A DNA stretch of 64,000 nucleotides from Ruminococcus sp. (GCA_017458845.1 JAFSZY010000024.1:1-64000); one strand, 5' to 3'; positions 35,341-43,991 are shown, counted from the stretch's first letter. The notes: generated by a model from the letters alone, not told the origin. Made by a program: numbers and translations.

Positions 35341-35373
35341 TTTGATTCCTCCAAATATAATTATATCCATATA

Positions 35374-35850
35374 AGCTTCCCCCGAGGGGGAAGTGGCGGG
35401 CAAAGCCCGTCAATAGGGGGATTAATTTTTTTTGTTTATATGGGAATAAATATCCTCACAAACACCCCTGAAATTACTGTTTATTTCATAATTTGAATAT
35501 CTTAATACTGTAAAACCAGCCTTTTTTAAAAATCTATCTCTTTCTTTGTCCTTTTCGATTTGTTTATCATTATCAAAATGCTGTGACCCATCAAGTTCAA
35601 TAACAATTTTTTCCTTAACACACAAAAAATCAACAATATAGTTATCAATAATTGCTTGCCGTCTGAACCTAACCGATAATTCTGCTAAAAAGCCAAACCA
35701 TAGCTGTTTTTCTTCTTTTGTCATATTTTTTCTTAATTCTCGAGCATAGCTTTTTAAGGAAGGATTCTTATTGATTGGTTTACGTTCTTTATCAAACTTA
35801 TATCCCCCTTTTGTCATCCTGCGGCTGACATTTTCCCCTAAGGGGACAAC
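35374..35850. repeat. DUF559-bearing repeat element inside the valS leader
   Basis: Left unit 35374-35424 (plus): CTTCCCCCGAGGGGGAAG palindrome, GGCGGGCAAAGCCCGTC hairpin, ATAGGGGGATT tail. Right unit 35801-35850 (minus): TCCCCTTAGGGGA palindrome, GTCAGCCGCAGGATGAC hairpin, AAAAGGGGGATA tail. The tails face inward on the DUF559 gene, exactly as at 5349-5830. It lies between the T-box terminator and the valS ribosome site. Confidence 0.8.
35422..35817 (-). CDS. DUF559/Vsr-like endonuclease-domain protein, 131 aa
   Basis: An intact DUF559 protein with ARELRKNMTKEEKQLWFGFL, YIVDFLCVKEKIVIELDG and VLRYSNYEI. The presumed PD-(D/E)xK residues are present. The start at 35817 is the first ATG outside the T-box; longer starts would read into the T-box RNA and are rejected. 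The ATG lies inside the flanking repeat unit. It is a close relative of the copies at 5402-5770 and 10080-10277. The gene is co-oriented with valS and would be transcribed under T-box control. Function unknown. Confidence 0.82.
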   Translation of the reverse strand: MTKGGYKFDKERKPINKNPSLKSYARELRKNMTKEEKQLWFGFLAELSVRFRRQAIIDNYIVDFLCVKEKIVIELDGSQHFDNDKQIEKDKERDRFLKKAGFTVLRYSNYEINSNFRGVCEDIYSHINKKN

Positions 35851-35860
35851 CAATAAAAAA

Positions 35861-36092
35861 GCCCCGAGCAAAAGCTCGGGGCGAACAATGTCCGTGGTAC
35901 CACCCAAGTTCGGTACATTTAATATACCGCACTCAAATCTTTAACGCCGATTAAGCGTCGATGCCTACTGTCAGTTCAGCCCCGCGGCTCACGGGCTACA
36001 TCAAACGCATCCTCACGGGGACTTACACCTGCCGTCCTCTCTCTTTGCATTGGATTACGCCAACCTCCCGGTCAAAGCCTTTCAAATATCGA
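35861..36092 (-). ncRNA. T-box riboswitch of valS
   Basis: On the minus strand a stem I with AGAGAG and the GGACGGCAGGTGTAAGTCC arm is followed by the conserved T-box region AACTTGGGTGGTACCACGG near 35893-35911. The intrinsic terminator GCCCCGAGCAAAAGCTCGGGGC with a U-run lies at 35861-35882. A GUA (Val) codon at 35997-35999 sits about where the specifier should be; this assignment is tentative. Uncharged tRNA-Val would stabilise the antiterminator and raise valS transcription. Confidence 0.88.
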
Positions 36093-36097
36093 AAATA

Positions 36098-36126
36098 ATT
36101 TTATCACAGCCAAAAATTATTGTCAA
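36098..36126 (-). promoter_or_regulatory. Consensus promoter of the valS T-box transcript
   Basis: A perfect TTGACA (36121-36126), 17 bases, TAAAAT (36098-36103) on the minus strand. The predicted start is near 36091, just before stem I. Confidence 0.8.
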
Positions 36127-36156
36127 GAAAACCACAATCAAAAAAATTGATTTTCT

Positions 36157-36357
36157 TTATTCATCTATATATTCAATTATATCCTCTACTTTACATTTTA
36201 AAATTCGGCACAAATCATTAATAGTTTGAGTAGATATACCTTTATTTTTTCTTAATCTGTCGATTGTGGAACTGCTTATATTGTATTTTTGAATCAATGT
36301 GTAAGTGCTTTCTTGGCTTTTATCTAAAGTTTCCCAAAATGGACTGTATATAATCAT
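36157..36357 (-). CDS. Small XRE-type HTH protein, 66 aa
   Basis: A compact HTH protein: STYTLIQKYNISSSTIDRLRK and INDLCRILKCKVEDIIEYI fit the XRE/Cro fold common in Clostridia. The start is taken at 36357 because GGTGAT lies upstream; a longer frame to 36402 would run into the promoter. It is divergent from a 108-residue protein and a lipoprotein, and the intervening promoter has a perfect palindrome, so it is a likely autorepressor. Confidence 0.8.
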   Translation of the reverse strand: MIIYSPFWETLDKSQESTYTLIQKYNISSSTIDRLRKNKGISTQTINDLCRILKCKVEDIIEYIDE

Positions 36358-36395
36358 TGGTATCACCATTTTTATGGTAAAATACGATAAAACCA

Positions 36396-36424
36396 TTGAC
36401 AATAGTCGAAATAACGACTATAAT
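36396..36424 (+). promoter_or_regulatory. Perfect promoter with palindromic operator
   Basis: TTGACA (36396-36401), 17 bases, TATAAT (36419-36424). The spacer and start of the -10 box are the palindrome ATAGTCG-AAATAA-CGACTAT (36402-36421). It reads toward 36538-37332, away from the HTH gene, so repression by that protein is the simplest model. Confidence 0.75.
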
Positions 36425-36537
36425 ATCATTATGGTCTTAATTGAGACTATATATACATTAAAATCGGAGCAATGTGCTTTTGGCGAACAACTTCGGTTGT
36501 GCGTCTTTTTTCATTATATATTAAGGAGGTCTTTATT

Positions 36538-36864
36538 ATGTCAAGAACCATCATCAGAGTCCCTCACAACAAAACTGAAAATGAGATAAAAAATTTAGTG
36601 GAACCATTTTTGATGCAGAACAGCTTCTCTCGGTTGCTTTATAACAACATTGAGGAAGTTTGGAGAAAAGGAACGGGTATGATGACAGCAATGCAATATA
36701 TTAAACTCGAATATGAAGAAAATACCCTTATTCTCTCCGCTTGGATTCAAGATGGTGTAGGAAATGTTATTGGTGGAAAAGAGAGAGATTTAAGCGGAAT
36801 TACAGGTGTTATTCCCAAAAAATCTCTTAAAAAAACTATTGAACAAATACGTCAATTATTGTGA
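36538..36864 (+). CDS. Hypothetical protein, 108 aa
   Basis: Starts at an ATG with a perfect AAGGAGG site; the frame is open upstream but has no signal there. The protein is soluble, with a central basic helix (FLMQNSFSRLLYNNIEEVWRK), an antiparallel-beta region (YIKLEYEENTLILSAWIQD) and a Lys-rich end. It resembles small domains also seen attached to zinc-ribbon or lipoprotein genes in Clostridia, but I do not recognise a named family. It is first in the HTH-controlled unit and is followed after 9 bases by a lipoprotein. Confidence 0.65.
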   Translation: MSRTIIRVPHNKTENEIKNLVEPFLMQNSFSRLLYNNIEEVWRKGTGMMTAMQYIKLEYEENTLILSAWIQDGVGNVIGGKERDLSGITGVIPKKSLKKTIEQIRQLL

Positions 36865-36873
36865 GGTTATTAT

Positions 36874-37332
36874 ATGATAAAACCAATTCTTTGTATAGTT
36901 TCGTTATTCTTGATTACCCTCCTTGTCGGATGTAATTCCGAAACGAACTCAAATAAGACAGAAGTTAGTGGTGTGGTTTCGGGCAATAAATTCTATCGTA
37001 TAGGGTTTCCTGAAACAAACAAAAGCGATGGAGTATATGCACATAAATATTTTATCGAGGATAACTTCGATATAGATAGTACCCATGAGTTTGGCGTCGC
37101 TATGCCAAATCTCCATACTGCCAATGACGATACCATGGCAATAAGCGGATATAATATCGAAGGAAAAGACAAAGCCATAGTTTATGCTGGAGCTGACAGG
37201 GATTATTTTATTTTTTATGATGGAGTAATTTCTTCTGATTTTAGTGACAAGCTGCTTTTAAAGATGTCAAATGTTGGTGACTATATGCCATATAACGAAG
37301 GGGAAAAGTACATAAAAAAGTATATGAAATAA
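36874..37332 (+). CDS. Hypothetical lipoprotein, 152 aa
   Basis: A signal peptide with lipobox LLVGC (Cys about 20), then a Ser/Asn/Thr linker and a domain of about 115 residues, rich in Asp, Tyr and Gly, with no known motif. It is co-transcribed with the 36538-36864 gene and ends at a strong terminator. The pair with a small divergent HTH protein parallels the 27121-28464 cluster. Function unknown. Confidence 0.7.
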   Translation: MIKPILCIVSLFLITLLVGCNSETNSNKTEVSGVVSGNKFYRIGFPETNKSDGVYAHKYFIEDNFDIDSTHEFGVAMPNLHTANDDTMAISGYNIEGKDKAIVYAGADRDYFIFYDGVISSDFSDKLLLKMSNVGDYMPYNEGEKYIKKYMK

Positions 37333-37336
37333 GGAA

Positions 37337-37368
37337 AACCGCCGGGCTACCGGCGGTTATTTCTATTT
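37337..37368 (+). terminator. Terminator after the lipoprotein gene
   Basis: AACCGCCGG and CCGGCGGTT form a 9-base stem with a GCTA loop, followed by T-rich sequence. Confidence 0.75.
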
Positions 37369-37385
37369 TTTTCACCATTTAAACA

Positions 37386-39125
37386 TCAGTCAGATTCCTC
37401 AAACTGACTATTATATAGCTTGGTATAGAAGCCGACCGTTTTCAGCAGTTCCTCGTGAGTTCCCTGTTCAACAATATTTCCGTCGTTCATAACCAGAATA
37501 ACGTCGCTCTCCTTAATTGTAGAAAGGCGGTGCGCCACAATGAAGCTTGTCCTGCCCTTCATCAACTTCTTAAAAGCCTTTTGAACCCTGATTTCGGTGA
37601 GGGTATCTATTGATGAGGTCGCCTCGTCAAGAATAAGCGCGGGCGGGTCGAGAACCATTGCCCTCGCTATACAGAGCAGCTGCTTTTGTCCCGCCGAGAG
37701 GTTGTCGGCGTTCTCGCTGAGCTTGGTGTTATAGCCGTCGGGCATTTTGCGGATAAAGCTGTGGGCGTAGGACATCTTCGCCGCGGCGATAATCTCCTCG
37801 TCCGATGCCTCGGGGTTGCCGTAGCGCAGGTTGTCCATAATTGTCCCCGAGAAAAGCCAGCTGTCCTGCAAAACCATTCCGAAGTTCTGCCGCAGAATAT
37901 CCCTGTTAATCTCACTTGTAGGGATTGAGTCGAGCAAAATCTCGCCGCTGTCCACCTCATAGAACCGCATAATCAGATTAATCAGCGTAGTTTTTCCGCA
38001 GCCTGTCGGTCCGACTATCGCAACCTGTTCTCCGCTCTTTACTTTGAGCGAAAAGTTTTTGATTAGCTCCCTGTCAGGAGTGTAGGAGAAACAGACTTCT
38101 CTGAACTCGAGCTCGCCTTTTGCCTTATCATAATGACGTTTACCTCTCTCGTCGGGCTCGCTTTCAGCGTTGAGCGTATCAAAAACTCTGTCGCCTGCCG
38201 CAAGCGCCGTCTGAATCTGAGTGAGCACACCTGTAACCTCGTTAAAGGGTTTCGTGTACTGATTGGCGTAGGTCAAAAAGCACGCGAGCCCGCCGATTGT
38301 AAGCTGTCCCATAAACGCCGAAAGAACCGACAACGCGCCGATTATACCCGTTGCGGCGTAGACCATATTATTTACGAAGCGTGTGCTCGGGTTGGCGAGA
38401 GCTCCCGCGAACTGCGCTTTGAGCCCCACCTTGAACAGCTTTTTGTTCTGTAATTCAAACTCCTCCGCGGAGCGCTCCTCATAGGAAAAGGCTTTGACAA
38501 CCTTCTGGTTGCCGACAATCTCCTCAACATAGGAGCTTATCTCGCCCTGGAGCTGCTGCTGATTGCGGAAGCTTTTAGCGCACATCTTGCCGATAATCGC
38601 CGCGACGAGCACCGACATCGGAGTGAGCACAACAACCACCAGCGCTATATATACGTTAATCGAAAGCATAAACAAAAGCGTACCCGCTATTGTTACTATG
38701 CCCGAAAAAAGCTTGGTAATTACCTGAGTGAGTCCGTCGCCTATCGCCTCGACGTCGTTTGTAATTCGGCTTATCATATCGCCGTGGGCGTTGGAGTCAA
38801 TGTCCTTGAGCGGAAGGGTGTTGAGTTTTTTGAAAATGTCGTTCCTCAAATCCCGAACCGTGCGGGCGCATACGACATTTACGCAATAATTCATCAGCCA
38901 TTGGAACACGGCTATCAGGGCTATCAATATAAGGATAATAATTATCACTCTGCCGATTTCAGCAAAATCAACCGCGCCCTTGCCGACCATATAATCTATG
39001 GCTTCGCCCACGAGCACGGGGATGTACAGCGAAAATCCCACGCTAACCGCCGCGCATAAAAGTGACAGCGCGAGTATTAAACGATAACGGCGAGTGTATA
39101 CGAGCAGGTTCTTTACCGTCCTCAT
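37386..39125 (-). CDS. ABC exporter half (ABCB type), canonical ATPase site, 579 aa
   Basis: Six transmembrane helices (about 15-300) followed by a nucleotide-binding domain with Walker A GPTGCGKTT, signature LSAGQKQLLC and Walker B LILDEATSS with the catalytic Glu. It is the MsbA/LmrA/TM288 type. The ATG overlaps the stop of the partner gene by 4 bases (39122-39125), so the two are made together as a heterodimer. Such pairs export drugs, lipids or peptides; the substrate is not visible. Confidence 0.93.
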   Translation of the reverse strand: MRTVKNLLVYTRRYRLILALSLLCAAVSVGFSLYIPVLVGEAIDYMVGKGAVDFAEIGRVIIIILILIALIAVFQWLMNYCVNVVCARTVRDLRNDIFKKLNTLPLKDIDSNAHGDMISRITNDVEAIGDGLTQVITKLFSGIVTIAGTLLFMLSINVYIALVVVVLTPMSVLVAAIIGKMCAKSFRNQQQLQGEISSYVEEIVGNQKVVKAFSYEERSAEEFELQNKKLFKVGLKAQFAGALANPSTRFVNNMVYAATGIIGALSVLSAFMGQLTIGGLACFLTYANQYTKPFNEVTGVLTQIQTALAAGDRVFDTLNAESEPDERGKRHYDKAKGELEFREVCFSYTPDRELIKNFSLKVKSGEQVAIVGPTGCGKTTLINLIMRFYEVDSGEILLDSIPTSEINRDILRQNFGMVLQDSWLFSGTIMDNLRYGNPEASDEEIIAAAKMSYAHSFIRKMPDGYNTKLSENADNLSAGQKQLLCIARAMVLDPPALILDEATSSIDTLTEIRVQKAFKKLMKGRTSFIVAHRLSTIKESDVILVMNDGNIVEQGTHEELLKTVGFYTKLYNSQFEESD

Positions 39126-40837
39126 ACGCCCACCTCCTCACTGCTGAGCTGAGACAGGCATATCTCGCGGTACGCGGGGCAGTTTTCGAGGAGTTCTTTG
39201 TGAGTCCCCTGTCCCTCAAGCCTGCCGTCCTCAAGCACAAGAATGCTGTCGGCGTTCATAATTGTTGAACACCGCTGAGTTACGATAATTACCGTGCAAT
39301 CCTCAATGTCGAGGATGTTTTTTCTCACGGCTTTTTCCGTTGCAAAATCCAGAGCGGAAAAACTGTCATCCAGTATAATCAGCTTCGGCGCGCCGACCAG
39401 AGCTCTGGCGATACAAAGTCTTTGCCTCTGACCGCCCGAGAAGTTAAGCCCGCCTTGGGCAACTTCCTTGTCAAGGCTTTTTACAAAGTCCGCAGCCTGC
39501 GCCTTCTCAAGCGCGAGCCAAATCTCGTTGTCCGAGGCGTCGGGTTTCTGCCACAGCATATTTGAGCGGATTGTTCCGCTGAAAAGCACCGACTTCTGGG
39601 GCACTTCGCCTATGCTTGAACGCAGTTGTTTAAAGGAATAGTCCTTGACGTTTACGCCGTCGACAAGCACCTCGCCCGAACTTGTGTCGTAGAAGCGGTT
39701 AATCAGGCTGAGCAGCGTGCTCTTGCCCGAGCCCGTTGTGCCGATAATGCCGACAACCGTGTTTTTCTCTATCTTAAAGCTGATATCTTCAAGCTCTTTG
39801 TCGCCGTTGCCGTAGGAAAAGCTTACGTCTTTGAACTCGACCTTCGGAGCGTTTTCAAGGGGTTTCACTTCGGATTTATTCAGCTCTTTTACAGAGGGCT
39901 CCGTCTCAAAAACGTCGTTTATCCTCGAGGCGCTTGCCGAACCTCTGGCGAGCAGAACCACCAAATCCGCGAGCACAATCATAGCCAGCAGAATCTGCGT
40001 CATATAGCTTGTAAGCGCGACAATATCGCCCGAGAGCAATACTCCCGAGTTGACCTGCTGTCCGCCGAAGTAGAGTATAAGCACAATCGCGGAATAAGCC
40101 ACAACATAGGTTGCGGGGTTCAGCAGAGCCGAAAGCCTGCTTACTCTGACCGAGGTTTTCGCGAGCTTTTCGGTCTGTTTATCAAAGTTTTTTTCCTGCT
40201 GCTTTTGCTTGGAAAACGCTCTAATAACTCTGTTTCCGCTGAGGTTTTCGCGCGAGAGCAGGGAGATTCTGTCCAGCGCCGCCTGAACTTTCTTATAAAA
40301 CGGCAGGGACTTTGTCATCACGAGATAGAGTATCACTCCTATTACAAGCGCCGCGGCAAAGAAAATCAGAGAGATTTCAAGGTTAATAAAGCACGCCATA
40401 ATAAGCGCGCCGATAATCAAAAACGGCGCTCTCAATAGCAACCGCATTGTCATAGCAATATTTGCCTGAACGGCGTTGATGTCGCTTGTCATTCGTGTTA
40501 TAAGCGCGGGCGCGCCGAGCTCGTCGAGCTCCTTATGGGACAAAGTCCCGATATGCTCAAAAAGCGCCGAACGGATTTTTGTACCCGCTCCCTGCGAGGT
40601 GTAGGACGCCATATACTGGCACACAAGCGCCGAGCTAAGTCCCACAACGCCCAATAAAACAAGAACCGCGCCCATTTTCAGGACGTAGTCTGTGTTTTGC
40701 TTGAGTATTCCGTTGTTGATGATTTCCGCCATTACAAGCGGAGCGAATAGCTCCAGCACAGCCTCGAACAGCTTGCACAGCGGTCCGATAATCAGCTGCT
40801 TCTTGTAATCCGACAGAAAGCGTCTGAGCTTCAGCAT
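39122..40837 (-). CDS. ABC exporter half (ABCB type), degenerate ATPase site, 571 aa
   Basis: The partner half: a six-helix membrane domain plus an ATPase domain with Walker A GTTGSGKST and signature NFSGGQRQRLC. Walker B is LIILDDSFSALD, where Asp replaces the catalytic Glu, as in the degenerate site of heterodimeric exporters such as TM287/288 and BmrCD. Together with 37386-39125 it forms one asymmetric transporter. It follows a small membrane-protein gene by 15 bases. Regulation is not visible. Confidence 0.92.
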   Translation of the reverse strand: MLKLRRFLSDYKKQLIIGPLCKLFEAVLELFAPLVMAEIINNGILKQNTDYVLKMGAVLVLLGVVGLSSALVCQYMASYTSQGAGTKIRSALFEHIGTLSHKELDELGAPALITRMTSDINAVQANIAMTMRLLLRAPFLIIGALIMACFINLEISLIFFAAALVIGVILYLVMTKSLPFYKKVQAALDRISLLSRENLSGNRVIRAFSKQKQQEKNFDKQTEKLAKTSVRVSRLSALLNPATYVVAYSAIVLILYFGGQQVNSGVLLSGDIVALTSYMTQILLAMIVLADLVVLLARGSASASRINDVFETEPSVKELNKSEVKPLENAPKVEFKDVSFSYGNGDKELEDISFKIEKNTVVGIIGTTGSGKSTLLSLINRFYDTSSGEVLVDGVNVKDYSFKQLRSSIGEVPQKSVLFSGTIRSNMLWQKPDASDNEIWLALEKAQAADFVKSLDKEVAQGGLNFSGGQRQRLCIARALVGAPKLIILDDSFSALDFATEKAVRKNILDIEDCTVIIVTQRCSTIMNADSILVLEDGRLEGQGTHKELLENCPAYREICLSQLSSEEVGV

Positions 40838-40852
40838 ATCAAATCTCTGCCT

Positions 40853-41284
40853 TTATTCCTCGTCCTCGTCGTCTTCGACCGTGATATTACTTATGGTAAT
40901 CTTATAATTGTCGTTTTCCAGTCTTTTATCCCTTTGTTCTTTTTTCTTTTGCTCAATATTGCTTTTGTAGACCATATCGCCGATAAAACATCCGAGCATA
41001 CCTACAATAAGGTAAATGAACACATAGACAGCCCAGTGATAGAAATGACTGTAAATCAGCACGCTGCCGATATAGATTATCGGAGCGATGAGCGGGAACG
41101 TGAAATCCACGCCGTGCTTCCATGAGTAGATAAGCCCCGACAAAAGAGCAGTAGCGGGGAAGACAAACTGGTATTCTATTGCGTCGTACTTATAGTTTTC
41201 GCCCTGGAAGAATATCGGCATAACCAGATAAATCAGCGCGATAATAACCGCGAAAACAATATATCGTTTAACAAGTTTCTTCAT
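40853..41284 (-). CDS. Small membrane protein, 143 aa
   Basis: Four predicted transmembrane segments between about 8 and 105 (including LIYLVMPIFF and VYVFIYLIVGMLGCFIGDMVY) and a charged cytosolic tail ending in an acidic run. No family recognised. It lies between the HAD hydrolase and the ABC exporter genes, all minus strand with small gaps, so the four genes may be one transcript. Confidence 0.75.
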   Translation of the reverse strand: MKKLVKRYIVFAVIIALIYLVMPIFFQGENYKYDAIEYQFVFPATALLSGLIYSWKHGVDFTFPLIAPIIYIGSVLIYSHFYHWAVYVFIYLIVGMLGCFIGDMVYKSNIEQKKKEQRDKRLENDNYKITISNITVEDDEDEE

Positions 41285-41291
41285 ATTAATC

Positions 41292-42014
41292 TCACTTTAA
41301 ATCGGGCATAGCCTGAGCGTATTCCAAAAAGTCCTCAAACGAGCCTTGTTTATATGGTGTAATGTCTTTGTCCGAACGGTTAATCATACAATCCTTTACC
41401 AAAAAGACGTCCATTCCTACCGAGGAAGCCGCTATCATATCCTCGTCAACGTCGTTGCCGACCATAAGGCAATCTTCGGGGGCTATATTCATTTTGTCCG
41501 TTATCTCGGTAAAATATTTGGGGTTGGGCTTGCAGCTTGATGAATTTTCATAGGTTGTCACGAGCGCAAAATCATCCTTGCTCACTCCCGCCCAGCTAAG
41601 ACGGTTGTGCGTGGCTATAGCGGGGAAAATCGGGTTTGTGGCGGCGATTGTCGTGTAGCCCTTGCTTTTGAGCGACTTTATCGCCTTTGACACCGCGGGG
41701 TTAAATCCGCAAACTTCCCTGCAAAGGTTAAACTCATTTACATAAAATTCGTCAAAATCAGCTTTATATCCGAGGACTGACTCTCCGCAAATATTGGCAA
41801 ACTCACGCCAGAATACGTTCTCGTTGGGCTCGGTTCTGTCGTTTGCAATCATATCTCCCGTGGCTTTCCAGACAGCTTCGACAAGCTCCTCACTGCCTAT
41901 TTTGAGTTCAGGGCAAAAGCGTTTGCAAAGCTCACTGAAATATTTTTTTACAAATAAATCCTGATCCATCGGAAGCATTGTTCCGTCAAGATCGAACAAA
42001 ACCGCTTTTATCAT
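41292..42014 (-). CDS. HAD-family hydrolase, 240 aa
   Basis: A haloacid-dehalogenase phosphatase. Motif I is FDLDGTMLP (about 7-15) with the nucleophilic Asp, motif II is AATNP, and motifs III/IV include the CLMVGNDVDEDMIAA acidic pair. The helical cap between motifs I and II places it with phosphoglycolate phosphatase/pyrophosphatase-like members. The substrate cannot be set from sequence. Confidence 0.88.
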   Translation of the reverse strand: MIKAVLFDLDGTMLPMDQDLFVKKYFSELCKRFCPELKIGSEELVEAVWKATGDMIANDRTEPNENVFWREFANICGESVLGYKADFDEFYVNEFNLCREVCGFNPAVSKAIKSLKSKGYTTIAATNPIFPAIATHNRLSWAGVSKDDFALVTTYENSSSCKPNPKYFTEITDKMNIAPEDCLMVGNDVDEDMIAASSVGMDVFLVKDCMINRSDKDITPYKQGSFEDFLEYAQAMPDLK

Positions 42015-42107
42015 AGTTTAATCTCCTTATGCCCTAGGCAAATATTATTATAAACCATTACTTTACTCAATGCAAGATTTATTGTATTATAAAAGCGAGG
42101 TGATTGT

Positions 42108-43070
42108 ATGAAAATTATCCTGACCGACGCCAAAACCGTAACCCAAGGCGATTTGTCGCTGGAACCGTTAAAGGAGTTCGGCGAGGTTGTCGTGCACGAG
42201 CTCACCGATTATGACGAAATCGCCGAAAGGGTTCGCGACGCCGACGCGATAATCTGCAACAAAACTCCGCTCAACGCGGACACTCTGCGCCTTGCTTCGC
42301 GCCTTAAGTACATCGGGCTGTTTGCTACAGGCTATAACAATATAGATACCGAATACTGCGACAAGGCGGGCATAACCGTGTGCAACGCGGGCTCATACAG
42401 CAGTGACGCCGTTTGCCAGCATACCTTCGCGCTGATACTCGAGTGTATGAACCGCATAGGCGATTACAGCAGCTTTGTCGCCGAGGGCAACTGGAAAAAG
42501 AGCAAGACTTTTTCCCCGTTTGTGTTTCCTCTGAGCGAGCTTGCGGGCAAGACTCTGGGCATAGTCGGCTACGGCAGCATAGGCAAGGCGGTGGGAAAAG
42601 TCGCCAAAGCCTTTAATATGAATGTGCTGGCGTACAAGCGCCATCCCGAAAAAGACTCAAACGTCACCTTCGCGGACTTTGACACCGTTCTTAGAGAAAG
42701 CGATATCATTACCGTGCACTGTCCTCTCAACAAAAGCTCCTACAGGCTGTTTGACAAGGACGCTTTCTCTAAAATGAAGGACGGAGCAATCTTTATCAAC
42801 ACCGCAAGAGGCGCGATTATGGACGAATTTGCCCTAAAAAACGCTCTCGAGAGCGGAAAGCTCGCCTACGCGGGAATAGACGTGCTGGAGATTGAGCCTA
42901 TGGACAAGGACTGTCCCATCTGCGGTGTCAAAAACTGCTTTATCACACCTCACATAGCGTGGGCTCCTATGGAAACCCGCGAAAGACTTATGGGAATTGT
43001 CTGCGATAACCTGAGAAATTTTTTGTCGGGCGCGCCGAAAAATGTTGTAAATCATCCCGAACTGTGTTAA
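42108..43070 (+). CDS. D-2-hydroxyacid dehydrogenase (glycerate dehydrogenase-like), 320 aa
   Basis: An NAD(P)-dependent reductase of 2-keto acids. The Rossmann motif is GIVGYGSIGKAV (about 149-160), and the catalytic Arg, Glu and His are in NTARGAIMDE, the ID-LEIEP stretch and ITPHIAWAP. The overall type is closest to hydroxypyruvate reductase/glycerate dehydrogenase (HprA), but lactate or other substrates are possible. It is a single plus-strand gene starting near the HAD gene. Confidence 0.9.
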   Translation: MKIILTDAKTVTQGDLSLEPLKEFGEVVVHELTDYDEIAERVRDADAIICNKTPLNADTLRLASRLKYIGLFATGYNNIDTEYCDKAGITVCNAGSYSSDAVCQHTFALILECMNRIGDYSSFVAEGNWKKSKTFSPFVFPLSELAGKTLGIVGYGSIGKAVGKVAKAFNMNVLAYKRHPEKDSNVTFADFDTVLRESDIITVHCPLNKSSYRLFDKDAFSKMKDGAIFINTARGAIMDEFALKNALESGKLAYAGIDVLEIEPMDKDCPICGVKNCFITPHIAWAPMETRERLMGIVCDNLRNFLSGAPKNVVNHPELC

Positions 43071-43118
43071 AATGCTATGGAAAGATTTTTAAAAATTCTC
43101 TGATTCAGAGGTAGATAT

Positions 43119-43841
43119 ATGAAAAAAGTAATTATTGTTTTGTTAGCCGCTGTTATGGCTGCTTTGTGCGCGTCGTGCGGCGAAGAGGAAAAACCCGCAG
43201 CTAAAGATGACAGTGTAGTAATCCAGATAACCAGCAGAGAAGCTCAGGGCCATGACGAAATTAATATTAAAGAGGAAACCGTAGAAATCAAAGGTAAAAA
43301 ATCTACGCAGGCAACCGAACCCAACGACCCTACCGAACCGACTAAAAAAAAGAAGAAAAAGAAGAAAAATAAGAGCCTTAGCAACATTCCCACACAAGGC
43401 GATGTTAATCCAAACCCTAATGTACAGGTCACAACAGCTCCTAACGGAAGCTTCAGCGACGCTGATTTGAAATTTGTTTATGAGGGAGCGTATATCCTTC
43501 TTAACGACGATATCGAGGACGCCGAGGCTATTCTGGGCGACGACATCGGAGCGGACGAACTCTCCAAAACCAAAACCCAATATGATTTTGACGGCGTGAC
43601 AATCGTAACCTACAAATCGGGCGAAGATGAAAAAATCGAGCAGATAACCGTCACCTCAGACGAGATAGCTACAAAAAAAGGCGCGAAAGTCGGTATGTAC
43701 GGCACTCAGCTGAGAACCATATACGGTGTGCCGAACTCCAAGTCGGAAACCGCCTATGTATATTCAAAAGGCGATAAATCTCTGACCTTCACCATCCAAA
43801 ACAATGTCGTAGCGTCTTACAGCTATAAACTCAAACATTAA
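43119..43841 (+). CDS. Lipoprotein with Lys-rich linker, 240 aa
   Basis: A signal peptide with lipobox LCASC (Cys about 20). A Glu/Lys/Thr-rich linker holds a run of nine Lys and many Thr-Glu-Pro units, followed by a C-terminal globular domain (about 110-240) with a pattern like GMYGTQLRTIYGVPNSKSET, reminiscent of small SmpA/OmlA or DUF4309-like domains. No firm family. It lies 70 bases before tRNA-Thr. Confidence 0.75.
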   Translation: MKKVIIVLLAAVMAALCASCGEEEKPAAKDDSVVIQITSREAQGHDEINIKEETVEIKGKKSTQATEPNDPTEPTKKKKKKKKNKSLSNIPTQGDVNPNPNVQVTTAPNGSFSDADLKFVYEGAYILLNDDIEDAEAILGDDIGADELSKTKTQYDFDGVTIVTYKSGEDEKIEQITVTSDEIATKKGAKVGMYGTQLRTIYGVPNSKSETAYVYSKGDKSLTFTIQNNVVASYSYKLKH

Positions 43842-43912
43842 TTATAATTTGGTATTGATTTAAACATTTAAATGTGTTATTATATCATACGGACGTAAAA
43901 ATCCGTATGCGC

Positions 43913-43991
<79 letters not shown>

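Noticed and set aside
35818..35907. Longer N-terminus for the DUF559 protein reading into the T-box
   Set aside because: Those codons overlap the antiterminator and terminator of the T-box and give a sequence unlike other DUF559 proteins.
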